Positions 1-45,432 of a stretch of DNA of 64,000 nucleotides are shown piece by piece; the first letter of the stretch is position 1, and each line of letters begins with the position of its first letter. The translations under genes and the position numbers were made by a program. This DNA comes from Ridgeia piscesae (Eukaryota > Annelida > Polychaeta > Sabellida > Siboglinidae): the NCBI GenBank assembly GCA_025642075.2, contig JAODUO010001781.1, positions 1 through 64,000 on the forward strand. The letters run 5' to 3'. The notes under the pieces are model-generated. The model had not been told where the DNA came from and made no database searches. It saw nothing but the letters and a program-made list of their open reading frames with translations.

Positions 1-2300
1 CCATGTCTGTTGATGTGAATTTGCACTGGGAAGATATGTTCCGTGTGAAATTACTATAGCTATATCTGTTGGTCTTCGTATGTTTCAGCTTGTCAACAAA
101 ATTGGAGAGCCCCAAGGCATGGTATAAATGCTTCCAGGACATTAGTTTAAAGAACCTGTTGTCTTGCACTCTGGCCACAAGGAGTCACTAAAGACACCAT
201 CTGATACCACAACAAAGCCGTGTAGACAGTACGTCCATCTACATTGTCTGCAGTTGATTTATTCACGCAATACACAGCAGCAAGGTGTGCATCCAAGTAT
301 CCGTCACTGTTGTGTGCATATGTTGTGTCTACCATTCGCCAGGTGGCACCACCTGTGATACACCCATTCAGCTTCACCAAGTGGCTTTCTAGTCGTCGCC
401 GTGGTTATGCATCACTTTTTAAAGCGAAACAGAAAGGGTTAATTTTGGGTCTAAGAACTAATACAAATGAACCAGTTGTAAATACAATGAATGCTATCAC
501 GCATTTGGTTACTAGAACGTGTTCTTAAAGCTTCAAAGTCCAGTGACATCTCTCAGTTCCCATATTGTAACGTGCCTCCGACTATTGTTCAGTACGCCCA
601 AGTTTTTAGTTTTGCCCGGCCTTGATGTGTTGTTTTACAGTTTTGCTCGAAATGTCTCCGAATCCAACATATCACAGTACTGATTTCTCATGTCACCATC
701 AACCCAGAAGTTAAATTGTTAAATATTTTACATCAAATATTTAGCTAGTAACTGGAAGTGTACAACTCCATGACGTCATGCTATCTATCATAATGCCAGT
801 GTCCATGCAATTTATTGTGATGTGTTGAGCAAGTTTTCTAGTAAACTGCTAGCATCATAATCTTGGTTGTAATTGCAAATGTATAAGCCGTCTTCTTTTA
901 TTTGATTAAAACGTAAGTTTCTGAGTTGACGGTGACACAGAAACTTACATTTTAATGAAATGCATTTAGTTTTAATGAAATGCATTTAGTTTTGCTGAAG
1001 CTGGAGCATGATAGACTGGATCTGCTGCATTAGGATTGTGTCAATGTAGGTCTTTCCTCATGTTTCACATGGTAGGGCAAATCTGCCAATGTTCTATCTC
1101 ATGTGTTGTAATACACAGCTTCAGTGTTATACAGACGTATTGGAGTATTTGCAATCTAAGAAATGAGAAGCGTTTAAAGTAGATACTTTAAAAAAATTGA
1201 CACCAAACACGTAAATTCCAGATTATTGCTTCACCCAGAAACAGTTGTATTTACCACCAATTATTTAAAAATTGAGGTTTCCTTTTTATATTTGTTGATA
1301 TGTGTTATAACTTTGGTATCGTCTAGTTCAATTGGTGTTTCTGCAATGAGTGGTGCTAAGACTAATGAATATAATTATAGTTATGTAGATGCGAACATAT
1401 TGACAGTTTTTATATCTCAGTTTCACAGTGTCATTTCGTTGTTCATACTTTGTATCATGTAAATATATACGTCTTTGGCCTCAATAATTCTTCTCACAGA
1501 AGAAAATTATAACATGAAAAGGTACACGTATGACACGCACGCAAACATGTGCACGTGCAGGTAAATATGCACAGTGCGCACACACTATTGTTTTTAAAGG
1601 GGCCTTTTTTTTTTGGTTTTTTTTAAAAAAAGGGCCCCATAAAAGCAAACATTTGTTTCTGCAGTAAAACATATATTTTTGTCTGATTTCCAGAGGTGGA
1701 TTTGGAATTTATTTTTAAACAGAAGCAGGAAATCAGAAAATGTTGGTCTCGTGAATGTTTTTGTTGTATTGGCCTTGAAGTATATCTTGACTAACTGTAC
1801 GACGGGTTTCAGTTGATCTACTTGAAGCTTCTGTAGGATGAGAACATTTGTCCGAGGAATGGGTAATCTCTTAATTACCCTGTTATGTGAATGGACAAGA
1901 CTGATGCGTGTGGAAGATACGGTCACAGCAAACTAATCTGCGTGTCCTATGGGAATAATAAAAAATAAATTGTAAATATGGCGACACCGGTATAATGTAA
2001 AGGTTTTTTTTTTTAGAAAATAAAATGTCACAGTACAAATGTGTTCGTAGTTCGTGTACAAAGAATTGATAATGTAAACTTCATCGTTTTCGAGAATTGG
2101 GATTTTTGACAATGGGTATTTGGGGGTTCAGAACATTAGGCCTACATTACTTGATACATTAATCCACTTTACGCCCTCACGATTGGTGTATGTTATTACA
2201 ACATTTACTCTTTAATGGGAATTGACAACGAATCTCGTGGATTAAAACATGATTTATGACAGGGAGGCTTGTCACCTTGTTTAAGGGAACTACGTAAAAA
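1..2300 (+). repeat. Left arm of a 2.3 kb inverted duplication
   Basis: The sequence from position 1 is the reverse complement of the sequence ending at 7461 and stays matched to about 2300 against 5118. The arms differ at scattered single bases and at one replaced block. The left arm has a homopolymer-rich block at 1596-1640 where the right arm has about 95 bp of ordinary sequence (around 5777-5870). The match already runs at base 1, so the left arm probably continues outside the window. Short open frames at 244-528 and 1226-1462 recur in mirror image in the right arm. None resembles a protein I recognise. A small hairpin (GTAAGTTTCTG ... CAGAAACTTAC) lies near 912-948. Confidence 0.93.
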
Positions 2301-3640
2301 GGTTAAATAAGTATGGGGTTAAATCAGGGGGGGGGGGGGGGTTACTTTATATAATAAAAACATGAAAATTCCCTTTGGAAAATTAAAATTTTTATACGGG
2401 AAATTTTTCATTTTAATTCAAAAAAAGAAAATGGAAAAAGCCAGGAAAGGGGTTTAATTTGCCCGAAATTTTACATATTTTTGGAGTTTTTTTTTCTTTT
2501 TGTGGGGGCAACCCAAATTGATTGTTTCCGGTTTTTCCAAAAAAAAAAAAGAAAGGGCCCCTTTTTGTTGGAAAATTAAATAAAAAATAAACTTTCCCCC
2601 TCACCAAAAATTTCGATAAGTAACAACCCAGGACACCCAATTTAAACGCGAAAAAAGGGTCGGGGATGGGGTTTTTCCCTTAACCCAGTGAATGGAAAAA
2701 TTTTTTAAAAACGGGTCCCAAAAAAATTTTTAAAAAAAAAAATTTAAATTCAAAAAACCCCGGGAAAAAAATTTTTTTATAAAAAAATTACAGTTTCGGC
2801 TATTTTCAAAGAAAATTTTAAATTCTTTTTAAAGTACAGGGTTTTCCAAAAAACCCCTTAGTACATTAAACGGAATTTTAAAATTTAACAAAAATTTAAA
2901 CTTTTTTAAAAAAAAAATTCTGTTAAAAAATTTTGACAGGATTTCATTGGTAGAACTTATGTTAAAACTAATAATAGAGAATTTACTAAAAAAATAAAAC
3001 CATAAGATAAATGAATTTAAATAAATCCCACTAAAATAATTAATTAATTTTGTTTAAGAAGATTTTGCAATCCCTGAAAACAAGTGTTTTTTTTTAAATT
3101 GATTTGAAACCGAATTTTTGAAAATTGCCCCGGGGCTTAAAATCATATAAACCGTGTTAATCACATAAATGGACCTGTACAATAAATTTCGAATTTTTAA
3201 GTTTAACAACGGAACGGGAATTAAGGAAAAAGGGTGGAAAGAAGGCATTAGAAATTTAACTAGTTTCCTTTTTTTGAGTGAATGTTTGACATATGCACTG
3301 TGTTTATTCCCGGTAATAATGAACATCAGAGCGTATTGTAGGGTCTTATTTTATCGAACTAAGCGAATCATGTCTTTAAATGAAATTGTTCCCGGAAGTG
3401 TGTTTAATGGCTACAACCATGTTTATTTAATTAAATGAAATAATTGGCGCACATCCCACCACTTTTTAATTTATCATGATTTGTAAAATAGTAATAAATT
3501 ACACCAAAAAAATATATCCCAGAAAACCTATTCTGTTTGTTTTCCTATTTAAATTATAAAAAACATTTTAGTTGGCCGGCAAAGTTTAAAAATCACACCT
3601 TTAAAGCAACCTTTGATGTTGTCTCTTTGGGTGCATATTT
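2301..3640. other. Homopolymer-inflated, probably low-quality stretch in the palindrome spacer
   Basis: This part of the spacer is full of long A, T, G and C runs and blocks of adjacent complementary runs, for example a run of 16 G near 2325 and repeated A/T blocks at 2690-2920. Base composition and texture differ sharply from the flanks and from the right half of the spacer (3640-5117). It has no gene-like frame and no clear repeat unit. The first 40 bases after 2300 look like a corrupted version of the reverse complement of 5080-5117. I read it as weak consensus rather than unusual biology, but cannot prove that from sequence alone. Confidence 0.55.
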
Positions 3641-3669
3641 ATTTGCATTTATTTATTTCCAACTAGTGT

Positions 3670-3835
3670 GGTTGGGCCCAGTCTTCATAACGTAATGGTT
3701 ACGCAAGTCCCCTCCAACAGACATAAGAATTGAATAATGTACGTGGTCGAGTCCTGATTAAGGGTACACATCATGGTTGACTTTACCGTTGGTGATCATG
3801 CTAAAGAGAGTGTGCGTCCTGTTTTTTTTCCTCGT
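3670..3835 (+). mobile_element. Possible tRNA-derived SINE head
   Basis: A box-A-like stretch (ATAACGTAATGGTTACGC, about 3686-3703) is followed roughly 50 bp later by a box-B-like GGTCGAGTCC (about 3747-3756), the arrangement of an internal RNA polymerase III promoter in tRNA-derived SINEs. A T-rich run ends it near 3830. There is no second copy in the window to confirm a family, so this is tentative. Confidence 0.35.
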
Positions 3836-3984
3836 AAAATGATGTTATATAATATAAATTAAATACGTCGAATCGTATTTATGAAAAAATTACTATTGAA
3901 GTAAACAATACTATACATACGTATATTGAGAGGTTAACTAAATGTATAATTACTACTAGTGGCTCCTGTGATAGCGACATTTCA

Positions 3985-4128
3985 GTCTTAACAGGAGTCA
4001 CTGACCCCCATTTCACTGTTTTAAATTACTGATGTATGACGTTTTGTCTATGTTTCACCTTATGATTATTGAATTCATGTACTTATTTTGGGGTCAAGAA
4101 ATAAACATCTTGTTCTTGTTCTTGTACC
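3985..4128 (+). mobile_element. 3' tail of a non-LTR retroelement
   Basis: The segment ends with an AATAAA-type signal in GAAATAAACATC followed by tandem TTCTTG copies (about 4099-4122). Short 3' microsatellite tails of this kind are known from CR1/L2-like retroelements. No reverse-transcriptase coding sequence is visible here, so it would be a 5'-truncated end only. Confidence 0.35.
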
Positions 4129-5117
4129 AACAGCCCAATTATAAACAACAACTTAGCCCCGTCGAACCATAAAACACTTTTACATTTAAAGTAGATCAGT
4201 GAGTTTAACACGCAATATGTTTCTTGCAATAAACATCTGATATATGAGCTACGAATTATTCGTCATAACTGAACGTAAGATCTCATATTATCCAGAAGTA
4301 CAACACCAGCAGATCGCCCAGATATTGCATCAACAAACATTTCTACAAATGTCAGAAAGGATAATTGTAAGTTACCTGCAAGTTAAAATCTGAGATTGCT
4401 CTAATTCAGTCTCACTCATTTTATCGCGTTTACAATTACGGTGTCCGTGTTGTTCACTAAGAGCGGCCCCAGGAGGTCGGGGACCTCGAATATGGTGTTC
4501 GATTGAGCAGGTCTGCCGGGGTGCAAGGTGTTGTGACAGAGTTAAGACGAGTGCGCCAGCTCCTAGGTTTTATATTGTCATTTGAGGATTCCTTCTTACA
4601 ACTACAACATAAAGGTTGGCTCCTTGTCAATTTGGTTTAGTTACTTTATTAAGCACGGAACAATGTTTGCAATTTGAGAGATTCAGCTAGCAACACGTTC
4701 AAATGATAAACAAAACATCAAGTTTCAAAACTAAATTAATTGGTAATAATGCCGAGGCGAGCATAGTCAACCGCAATAGCTTTTGTGGTTTGGCTTCCCC
4801 ACGTTCTAGACAGCCAACTTTCCATTAGAAATTACTGCTCTACCAATTCTGGGCAGAGGAATTGGCACCCCCCATTTAAGGCCTGGATACTATGCTACAC
4901 GAGAGTATTCTTCCTGGAGCTCTTTTTGCAGTAATACTATAAATAATATTAATTTACATCTGATATAAACTGACATAGCGATCTACCATATCAGCCTGAC
5001 ATATAGTTTCTATGTTAACCATTACTTAGAGTTACTCCACCCTCCGCCCCATGAACCGCTCGCCCACCTATCTCCTCCACCCATGATCGTTACACACCAT
5101 ACTTACTTTACTACACT

Positions 5118-7461
5118 ATTTACGTAGTTCCTGTAAACAAGGTGACAAGCCTCCCTGTCATAAATCATGTTTTAATCCACGAGATTCGTTGTCAATTCCC
5201 ATTAAAGAGTAAATGTTGTAATAACATACACCAATCGTGAGGGCGTAAAGTGGATTAATGTATCAAGTAATGTAGGCCTAATGTTCTGAACCCCCAAATA
5301 CCCATTGTCAAAAATCCCAATTCTCGAAAACGATGAAGTTTACATTATCAATTCTTTGTACACGAACTACGAACACATTTGTACTGTGACATTTTATTTT
5401 CTATAAAAAAAAACCTTTACATTATACCGGTGTCGCCATATTTACAACTTATTTTTTATTATTCCCATAGGACACGCAGATTAGTTTGCTGTGACCGTAT
5501 CTTCCACACGCATCAGTCTTGTCCATTCACATAACAGGGTAATTAAGAGATTACCCATTCCTCGGACAAATGTTCTCATCCTACAGAAGCTTCAAGTAGA
5601 TCAACTGAAACCCGTCGTACAGTTAGTCAAGATATACTTCAAGGCCAATACAACAAAAACATTCACGAGACCAACATTTTCTGATTTCCTGCTTCTGTTT
5701 AAAAATAAATTCCAAATCCACCTCTGGAAATCAGACAAAAATATATGTTTTACTGCAGAAACAAATGTTTGCTTTATGCCATCACCAGAGCTGTCATTCT
5801 GTGAATGTGTAACCAGGTAACAAAAATTGTTAGACCGTCAACCACGGATACAATACAACATTAACAACAATAGTGTGTGCGCACTGTGCATATTTACCTG
5901 CACGTGCACATGTTTGCGTGCGTGTCATACGTGTACCTTTTCATGTTATAATTTTCTTCTGTGAGAAGAATTATTGAGGCCAAAGATGTATATATTTACA
6001 TGATACAAAGTATGAACAACGAAATGACACTGTGAAACTGAGATATAAAAACTGTCAATATGTTCGCATCTACATAACTATAATTATATTCATTAGTCTT
6101 AGCACCACTCATTGCAGAAACACCAATTGAACTAGACGATACCAAAGTTATAACACATATCAACAAATATAAAAAGGAAACCTCAATTTTTAAATAATTG
6201 GTGGTAAATACAACTGTTTCTGGGTGAAGCAATAATCTGGAATTTACGTGTTTGGTGTCAATTTTTTTAAAGTATCTACTTTAAACGCTTCTCATTTCTT
6301 AGATTGCAAATACTCCAATACGTCTGTATAACACTGAAGCTGTGTATTACAACACATGAGATAGAACATTGGCAGATTTGCCCTACCATGTGAAACATGA
6401 GGAAAGACCTACATTGACACAATCCTAATGCAGCAGATCCAGTCTATCATGCTCCAGCTTCAGCAAAACTAAATGCATTTCATTAAAACTAAATGCATTT
6501 CATTAAAATGTAAGTTTCTGTGTCACCGTCAACTCAGAAACTTACGTTTTAATCAAATAAAAGAAGACGGCTTATACATTTGCAATTACAACCAAGATTA
6601 TGATGCTAGCAGTTTACTAGAAAACTTGCTCAACACATCACAATAAATTGCATGGACACTGGCATTATGATAGATAGCATGACGTCATGGAGTTGTACAC
6701 TTCCAGTTACTAGCTAAATATTTGATGTAAAATATTTAACAATTTAACTTCTGGGTTGATGGTGACGTGACATGAGAAATCAGTACTGTGATATGTTGGA
6801 TTCGGAGACATTTCGAGCAAAACTGTAAAACAACACATCAAGGCCGGGCAAAACTAAAAACTTGGGCGTACTGAACAATAGTCGGAGGCACGTTACAATA
6901 TGGGAACTGAGAGATGTCACTGGACTTTGAAGCTTTAAGAACACGTTCTAGTAACCACATGCGTGATAGCATTCATTGTATTTACAACCGGTTCATTTGT
7001 ATTAGTTCTTAGACCCAAAATTAACCCTTTCTGTTTCGCTTTAAAAAGTGATGCATAACCACGACGACGACTAGAAAGCCACTTGGTGAAGCTGAATGGG
7101 TGTATCACAGGTGGTGCCACCTGGCGAATGATAGACACAACATATGCACACAACAGTGACGGATACTTGGATGCACACCTTGCTGCTGTGTATTGCGTGA
7201 ATAAATCAACTGCAGACAATGTAGATGGACGTACTGTCTACACGGCTTTGTTGTGGTATCAGATGGTGTCTTTAGTGACTCCTTGTGGCCAGAGTGCAAG
7301 ACAACAGGTTCTTTAAACTAATGTCTGGAAGCATTTATACCATGCCTTGGGGCTCTCCAATTTTGTTGACAAGCTGAAACATACGAAGACCAACAGATAT
7401 AGCTATAGTAATTTCACACGGAACATATCTTCCCAGTGCAAATTCACATCAACAGACATGG
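5118..7461 (-). repeat. Right arm of the 2.3 kb inverted duplication
   Basis: Reverse-complement partner of 1-2300, ending at CAGACATGG (7453-7461), after which similarity stops at a G run. This arm reads as clean sequence throughout. It carries mirror copies of the short frames seen in the left arm (5491-5820, 5996-6232, 6935-7219). A 109-residue frame at 5491-5820 has no stop but matches no family I know. Both arms are too similar to be old independent sequence. They are either a recent inverted duplication, an actively homogenised palindrome, or an assembly fold-back. Confidence 0.93.
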
Positions 7462-7856
7462 ATGGGGGGGGGCATTGTTACACACTGTGACGTAGGGACA
7501 ATGCAGCACAGTTCAGTAGAACTGTACATGGTAAAAACAGTTGATTTCTGATAACTATGTTCAGTTATTATGAAGCAGATGAAATTACACGCAGTGGCAC
7601 CTTTTAAAATTGTGATTCATATTCTGGATGAACTCATGTCACAAACAAACACGCTGATAAAGTAAATAACTTGTTTTACTATATCATAGTAGGGCCAAAC
7701 CTGTCACATGTCTAGGGGAAGAAAGATATCTCTGGAATTTTTACACAGTGATTTATGATCATAGACAAATCAGTCAAGTTTTATTGTTATCATATCATTG
7801 ATGCAAAGACAAGAATATTAAACAGAAACAACATATCCAGATTTATAACCACTCAC
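7462..7856. other. 3' flank of the GOLT1B-like gene; terminal exon not identified
   Basis: This is unique sequence between the palindrome and the last recognised GOLT1B exon. The final dozen or so residues of the GOLT1 family were sought on the minus strand here and not found. Reading through the exon 4 donor gives a stop 14 codons later. That is a possible alternative end, without homology support. Confidence 0.4.
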
Positions 7857-8295
7857 CATGCTGATACCTGGCATGTTGAGTAGCATTCCTATTACTGGGA
7901 CTCGACGCAGGAAATTAACAGCTACAGGCAGAAAACCACTGCAACAGAAATATGTGGGGACTAATAATAAGAAAAACTACTGCAAGAGTAGACCTGTCCA
8001 TGTTCACAAGAACAACGTTTGTGAAAAGACCACAAGTCTGAAACAAACTGTGATATTCAAATATCAATACCTTCCAATTCCAATCATGCTGACTAGATAT
8101 GCTGATGTTGTATACAGAATAAAAAAATTGTATCTTTAAAAACAACATTACTGACTCAACGACCTGCTGAAAATATGAAAGCAACTTAGATTTATTGTTG
8201 TTTGTTGTCTCTTAGTACACACGCACGCACGCACGCACACACACATGCACGCACGCACACACACACACACACGCACACGCACACATACACACACA

Positions 8296-8329
<34 letters not shown>

Positions 8330-10487
8330 CGCACACACACACACACACACGCGCACACACACACACACACACACACATACACACACAGACACGCACATAG
8401 ACATACGCACACACACAAATAAACATACCTCTACAAAATGACAAAATTAACACCACGGATACAAACAAAATTGTTTTGATAGAGTAATACAGCTGTTTTT
8501 TGTTGGTATGAATGTATATGCACCCACCCGAAAAGGTAGACAAAACCATAGATCTCGACCAGCATGCCGATGGCAGGCCAGCCCAGGAGCACCACCACGA
8601 TGCCCCCAATGAAGGCCCCTGACCCTCGCAGTTTGTGCTTCTGGAAGAAAAATCTGAACGTTCGCTCAAGTCCGATGACAAAGGCTAGACCCGTGAGAAA
8701 GAGAATCTGAAACAGGCAAGAATAGTTTCATCACAACTCACAATCACATGCAGCTAGGTGAAAGTATCAATATAATAAAACGTTTACTTTATTTTGCACT
8801 CGTAACTGGAGTACAATTCTGCTTAAGGTTGTAGAGCGCAATGGCTCAGAGGTAGAGCTTCGGACTCTCGACTACGGGAACCCGTGTTCGAATCCTGTGG
8901 TGCGGTGTTAAAACCTTAAGCAAGTTTTTTCACTCTACATTGCTCCAGTTCACTCAGCTGTATAAATGAGTACCTGGCTATAGGCAGTGGTGGATATGTG
9001 TACAAGCAGCCTTCGTGCATTAATTGTAGCATATGGCTGGATGCTTCCCAGAGAAGCCGAGATGGTGTCTGAGTGAACAGGTCTGTCAGGGAAGTAAAGT
9101 GTAAATCGCTTTGAACAGTACTGAAGATGTATAAAATGCTAGGCTTACAACTTTGAAATTTCCAAAACAATTACAACTAAAATGTCTAAAAAAATCTGAA
9201 CTGTTGCTTACGTTTCCAATAGCGAGAAGGCCTCTGTCAAAGAAGAGCATCACTCCTAGAAAGAGGAATGTTATCCCGAAACCTGTCAGCCCAACACCAA
9301 TCTCTGCAATAACAAGAACACTGTTTAAACATGCACTGTTGCCAGTCAATAGAAAGGTCACAAGAGGTAACAAAACCTTGATATAAAGTATGTAAATTAA
9401 TATCAAAACTAAATTTATTGTACTTCGACAAGTGAGCTCACATTTTGTTGGTTCCAAGTGAATATTGGATAATTCTGATACTTTTTAAATGGGTTATATA
9501 TGCAAGACGATTAAAAACAAAACTTAACAATTACATTGTAGGTGGCTCACATAAATCAGATAAGCAATTTCTGCTGATATAATTTGACAGAATTAAAAGA
9601 ACACTATAATATTTTCATCACATAATAAACAGGCATTTATAAAGGTAGTATATATGCCATATCATGTCCTTCAATTGTACAATAATAGGTTTAAGGAATT
9701 ATAATGAATATAGCGATACTTTTAGTAACTCAAGTGAAGTTGGTGTAATTCTTGCAAATTCTAATAACCAACTGTTAATGCAAACTTATTTGTTATTTAA
9801 TTTACAAGGTATTTTAATTTATGAAAGCCTTTATGTTTATAAGTACTAATTATATGTGTAATTCAGTTGAATTGAAAAAGTCCCTAAATTTCAAAAGCAC
9901 CCTGTTCACAGTGTACATAGCAAGTATAATACTATAGCAGGTACAAGATCACAACAGTAATACTTCTTTGCTTTGCCAAATGCCCAAAAGCTTTGGTTCT
10001 TGATAAATAGCTAAAATAGGTCTATTATCATTCCAACTCAGACTCTGCTCACTGTGTCGTTGTGCTACTTCCGGCATACCCTACTTCATACCTAGCTTGC
10101 GGCAGAATAATATACATGACGATTGTGGCCGCCAAATGGATGATGAAGTAGTGAACATTTTTGATTATATTTTTGCCTTTTGACGGGTTGACATGTGGGC
10201 GATAAAGGGGAACAGACTGCCGGAATCCGACCTAGTTCCGTTTTAAATTGAGCATTACGTTCGTTGTATAGACGTGCAAATGTCCAACTGTTCGGTAAAC
10301 TTTGATGGTTAGTACAGAATAAACAATACAATAATACACTTTTGGCGAATGTATGTTGACGTGGCTGCTGACAACGGATTTCTGTCGTGACAACGTATGA
10401 CAGCTGCCATCATTTGAGTCTTAATTTGTCCTATGTTACCTACACTACTGTTACATACTTACTCTGAAAATCTGTTACAGGTATCAT
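7857..10487 (-). CDS. GOLT1B: GOLT1B-like vesicle transport protein (Got1 family)
   Basis: This is a small four-helix membrane protein of the Golgi/ER transport family (yeast Got1p), acting in ER-Golgi vesicle traffic. Minus-strand exons are 10487-10463, 9303-9212, 8706-8528 and 7938-7857 (25, 92, 179, 82 nt). Phases agree at every junction. The reading frame gives MIPVTDFQK at the N-terminus, then [15 protein letters not shown], the hallmark block [37 protein letters not shown] and NMPGIS. All are strongly conserved in animal GOLT1 proteins. Donors are GTAAGT, GTAAGC, GTGGGT and GTGAGT. The 126 codons found cover all but about the last 12 residues of the family. Intron 3 holds a CA repeat and intron 2 a SINE. 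The start is chosen because exon 1 has the family's short N-terminus and lies head-to-head with MCM9. Confidence 0.95.
8215..8418 (+). repeat. (CA)n microsatellite with CACG interruptions
   Basis: About 200 bp of alternating purine/pyrimidine CA with CACG and CACAT variants lies in GOLT1B intron 3. Open frames encoding only Cys/Val or His/Thr here are by-products of the dinucleotide repeat. Confidence 0.97.
8829..9125 (+). mobile_element. tRNA-derived SINE, copy 1
   Basis: A tRNA-like head has box A TGGCTCAGAGGTAGAGC (8842-8858) and box B GTTCGAATCC (8886-8895). It is followed by a body with CAGCTGTATAAATGAGTACC and ACAGGTCTGTCAGGGAAGT near the 3' end. The same head and body recur on the minus strand at about 30200-30541 and on the plus strand at about 38463-38750, so this is a dispersed family. 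It lies in GOLT1B intron 2. No poly(A) tail is evident. Confidence 0.85.
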
Positions 10488-10670
10488 TTTTGAAATAGGT
10501 ACAAAAAAGTTACGAAATTATAACCAACATCTATACAAATGCAAGGAATGTTTCGGACACACTTCTCGAAAACGCGTAAAATAGGAAGCGGAAGTGTGTG
10601 AAATTATCCTCTCACGTCATGTATTGAAGAGTTCAACTTATTTCAAGAAGTGGCGGCAAGTCATTCAACG
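10488..10670. promoter_or_regulatory. Putative bidirectional promoter between GOLT1B and MCM9
   Basis: Only 183 bp separate the two divergent start codons. The interval has no convincing TATA box. It contains an ETS/GABP-type site CGGAAGTG (10589-10596) next to a second GGAA, an ACGCGT box (10572-10577) and a CRE-like TCACGTCAT (10612-10620). ETS sites and lack of TATA are typical of bidirectional housekeeping promoters. The motifs are seen directly. Their use is inferred. Confidence 0.65.
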
Positions 10671-43687
<33,017 letters not shown>

Positions 43688-43722
43688 AAGCACTGGAACT
43701 GAAGGGGTTGAGAATAAGTTAT

Positions 43723-43728
43723 AATAAA
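43723..43728 (+). terminator. MCM9 polyadenylation signal
   Basis: AATAAA lies 36 bp after the MCM9 stop at 43687, followed by an A run. It is the first such signal downstream of the stop. Confidence 0.7.
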
Positions 43729-43977
43729 AAAAAATTTCATCAGTTTTGTATTTGCCATGTATTTTCCCATCAGTTCCTCTTAGTACGAACACATTTCTTG
43801 TGTCTCTTTCTGTTGGGTTAGACAGTAGTGTTTGATCTAATACAGAGAAACCTCATTAATATGAACACCGTTTCCTAGTGTATGTATAAGCAAGTACTGG
43901 CCAGTCGGACACGTAAATATATATTGCAAGTTATCACCACTATCACCATATATATATATATATATATATACACTGGG

Positions 43978-44009
<32 letters not shown>

Positions 44010-44703
44010 CTTGTATTAGTAGTCTTTGTGCATTAATTACATCATGACTGAAAGCTTCCTGGAGAAGATTTGCTTTGAGCAGCCCTAAGGAATGGATACT
44101 GTGCTTAATAAGACATTATCTTTACCTGTCCAGATTAAAGTATATTAATATTCGGAAATTCATAGCAAAGTTCCACTGAGATCAAACGTCAGGTGAAGCA
44201 GGACGTCAGTCACTTCTTCACCAACCTAACCACACAGGTGGCTCTCCAAGAAAACATGTCCACACACAATTTATGAAATAAGTTAAGAAAGTTTATTTTC
44301 ATTGTTAGTTAAGTTGTATATTAATATGATACAATAATATTATATTATATTAATATGATACAATAATATTATATTAAGTTCAGTTGCCTCTATAAACATG
44401 TGACATGCATGTTGTCTGGGTAAACCCATTTGATTCGTGCCCGTCATAAACAATGAAGTAGGAAAGTGTGAACTAACAGGTACTAGTTTATTGCCATTAC
44501 TCACAGTTGTATGTGGCTCGTAAAAAATAATATCGCAAATGTAATGCCTGGGAAATGTGTTTTTTCAAACATTAATTGAAACCCTTCAGTTTGTTAATTG
44601 TTAAATATTGATTAATGGGTAAATGATCATGTATTACAGTCAACACATACCAATAACTCACTGATCATGTGATACTCTATGTAGTCATGTGACATGTTTC
44701 CGA
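43729..44703. other. Region downstream of MCM9
   Basis: It contains two (TA)n runs around CACTGGG (about 43950-44003) and a decayed SINE-body-like stretch at 44023-44085 (TGTGCATTAATTACATCATG, GAAAGCTTCCTGGAGAAG). A 27-bp direct repeat TTAATATGATACAATAATAT + TATATTA occurs near 44321 and 44347. No gene was recognised. The missing 3' exons of the ENaC-like gene were looked for on the minus strand and not found. Confidence 0.5.
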
Positions 44704-44705
44704 GA

Positions 44706-44788
44706 GGCCATAAGAAAGCACAGACAAGAACTAAGTCAACCAAGACACATGTTCAGTTGGAAGACGTAGACAAGGAAAGCAGAAGACG
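44706..44788 (+). pseudogene. Duplicated fragment of MCM9 exon 18
   Basis: GGCCATAAGAAAGCACAGAC and ATGTTCAGTTGGAAGACGTA match 42205-42290 of MCM9 exon 18 at roughly 83 percent, including the coding block HKKARTRTKS. The match stops where a LINE end begins. It is a short unspliced-looking piece 1 kb beyond the parent gene, with no start or stop of its own. Confidence 0.8.
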
Positions 44789-44979
44789 GAAGTGCACCTG
44801 GGCAGGGCACGTCAAAGGAAAAGACCTAGAGAAAGACCGGCGAGACGGTGGAGAGACGAACTAGACGACTACTGGAAGGGTACCATCTGGCGGAGGATAG
44901 CGCAGATAGGCACATGTGGAAGCAGGCCTTTGCCCAACAACGGGACACTATGGGTGCACAATAATGATGATGATGATGA

Positions 44980-45036
<57 letters not shown>
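44789..45036 (+). mobile_element. 5'-truncated LINE (RTE-type) 3' end with microsatellite tail
   Basis: Across a frameshift the plus strand encodes RKCTWAGHV, then RPRERPARRWRDELDDYWK, TIWRRIAQ, and DRHMWKQAFAQQRDTMGAQ followed by TAA. This is the characteristic C-terminal end of RTE-type reverse transcriptases. The (GATGAT)n and (TA)n tail at 44963-45036 is the usual 3' end of such elements. Only about 60 codons remain, with frameshifts. Confidence 0.85.
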
Positions 45037-45432
45037 ATAACACAAAAACATATTGATAATACTTAAGTGTTATTACTACAAATTGACTGATAACTTCTAT
45101 GACATCAAAACACAAGCACTTATAAATATTCTAAATAGATATAGATACTAACGAACCATGATCAGATAATGTACACTAGGTCGTTCTAATGCTGTAATGT
45201 GATCCCACTGTACATGAATGTGTGACGGAGGTACGATTTACGATTCTTTAACGTTTTCGTGAGTCAGTAACAGTGCCACGGAGTGTTTTCGTCGGTCAAC
45301 TGATATATACCGGGGATATGCATGCACGGAACTGAACGAACGGATCAATTTAGATATCCCGAAGACAGACACGAACGCTGCATCCAAGCAAAAGACGTTT
45401 TCGTGCGACTTATAGGCAACCCGAGGACATAC

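Noticed and set aside
5491..5820. 109-codon frame in the palindrome arm as a gene
   Set aside because: No recognised similarity, broken in the mirror copy by the replaced block, and no splice or promoter support.
8148..8681. 177-codon Cys/Val frame overlapping GOLT1B exon 3
   Set aside because: Mostly CA-repeat translation, in a different frame from the conserved GOLT1B exon.
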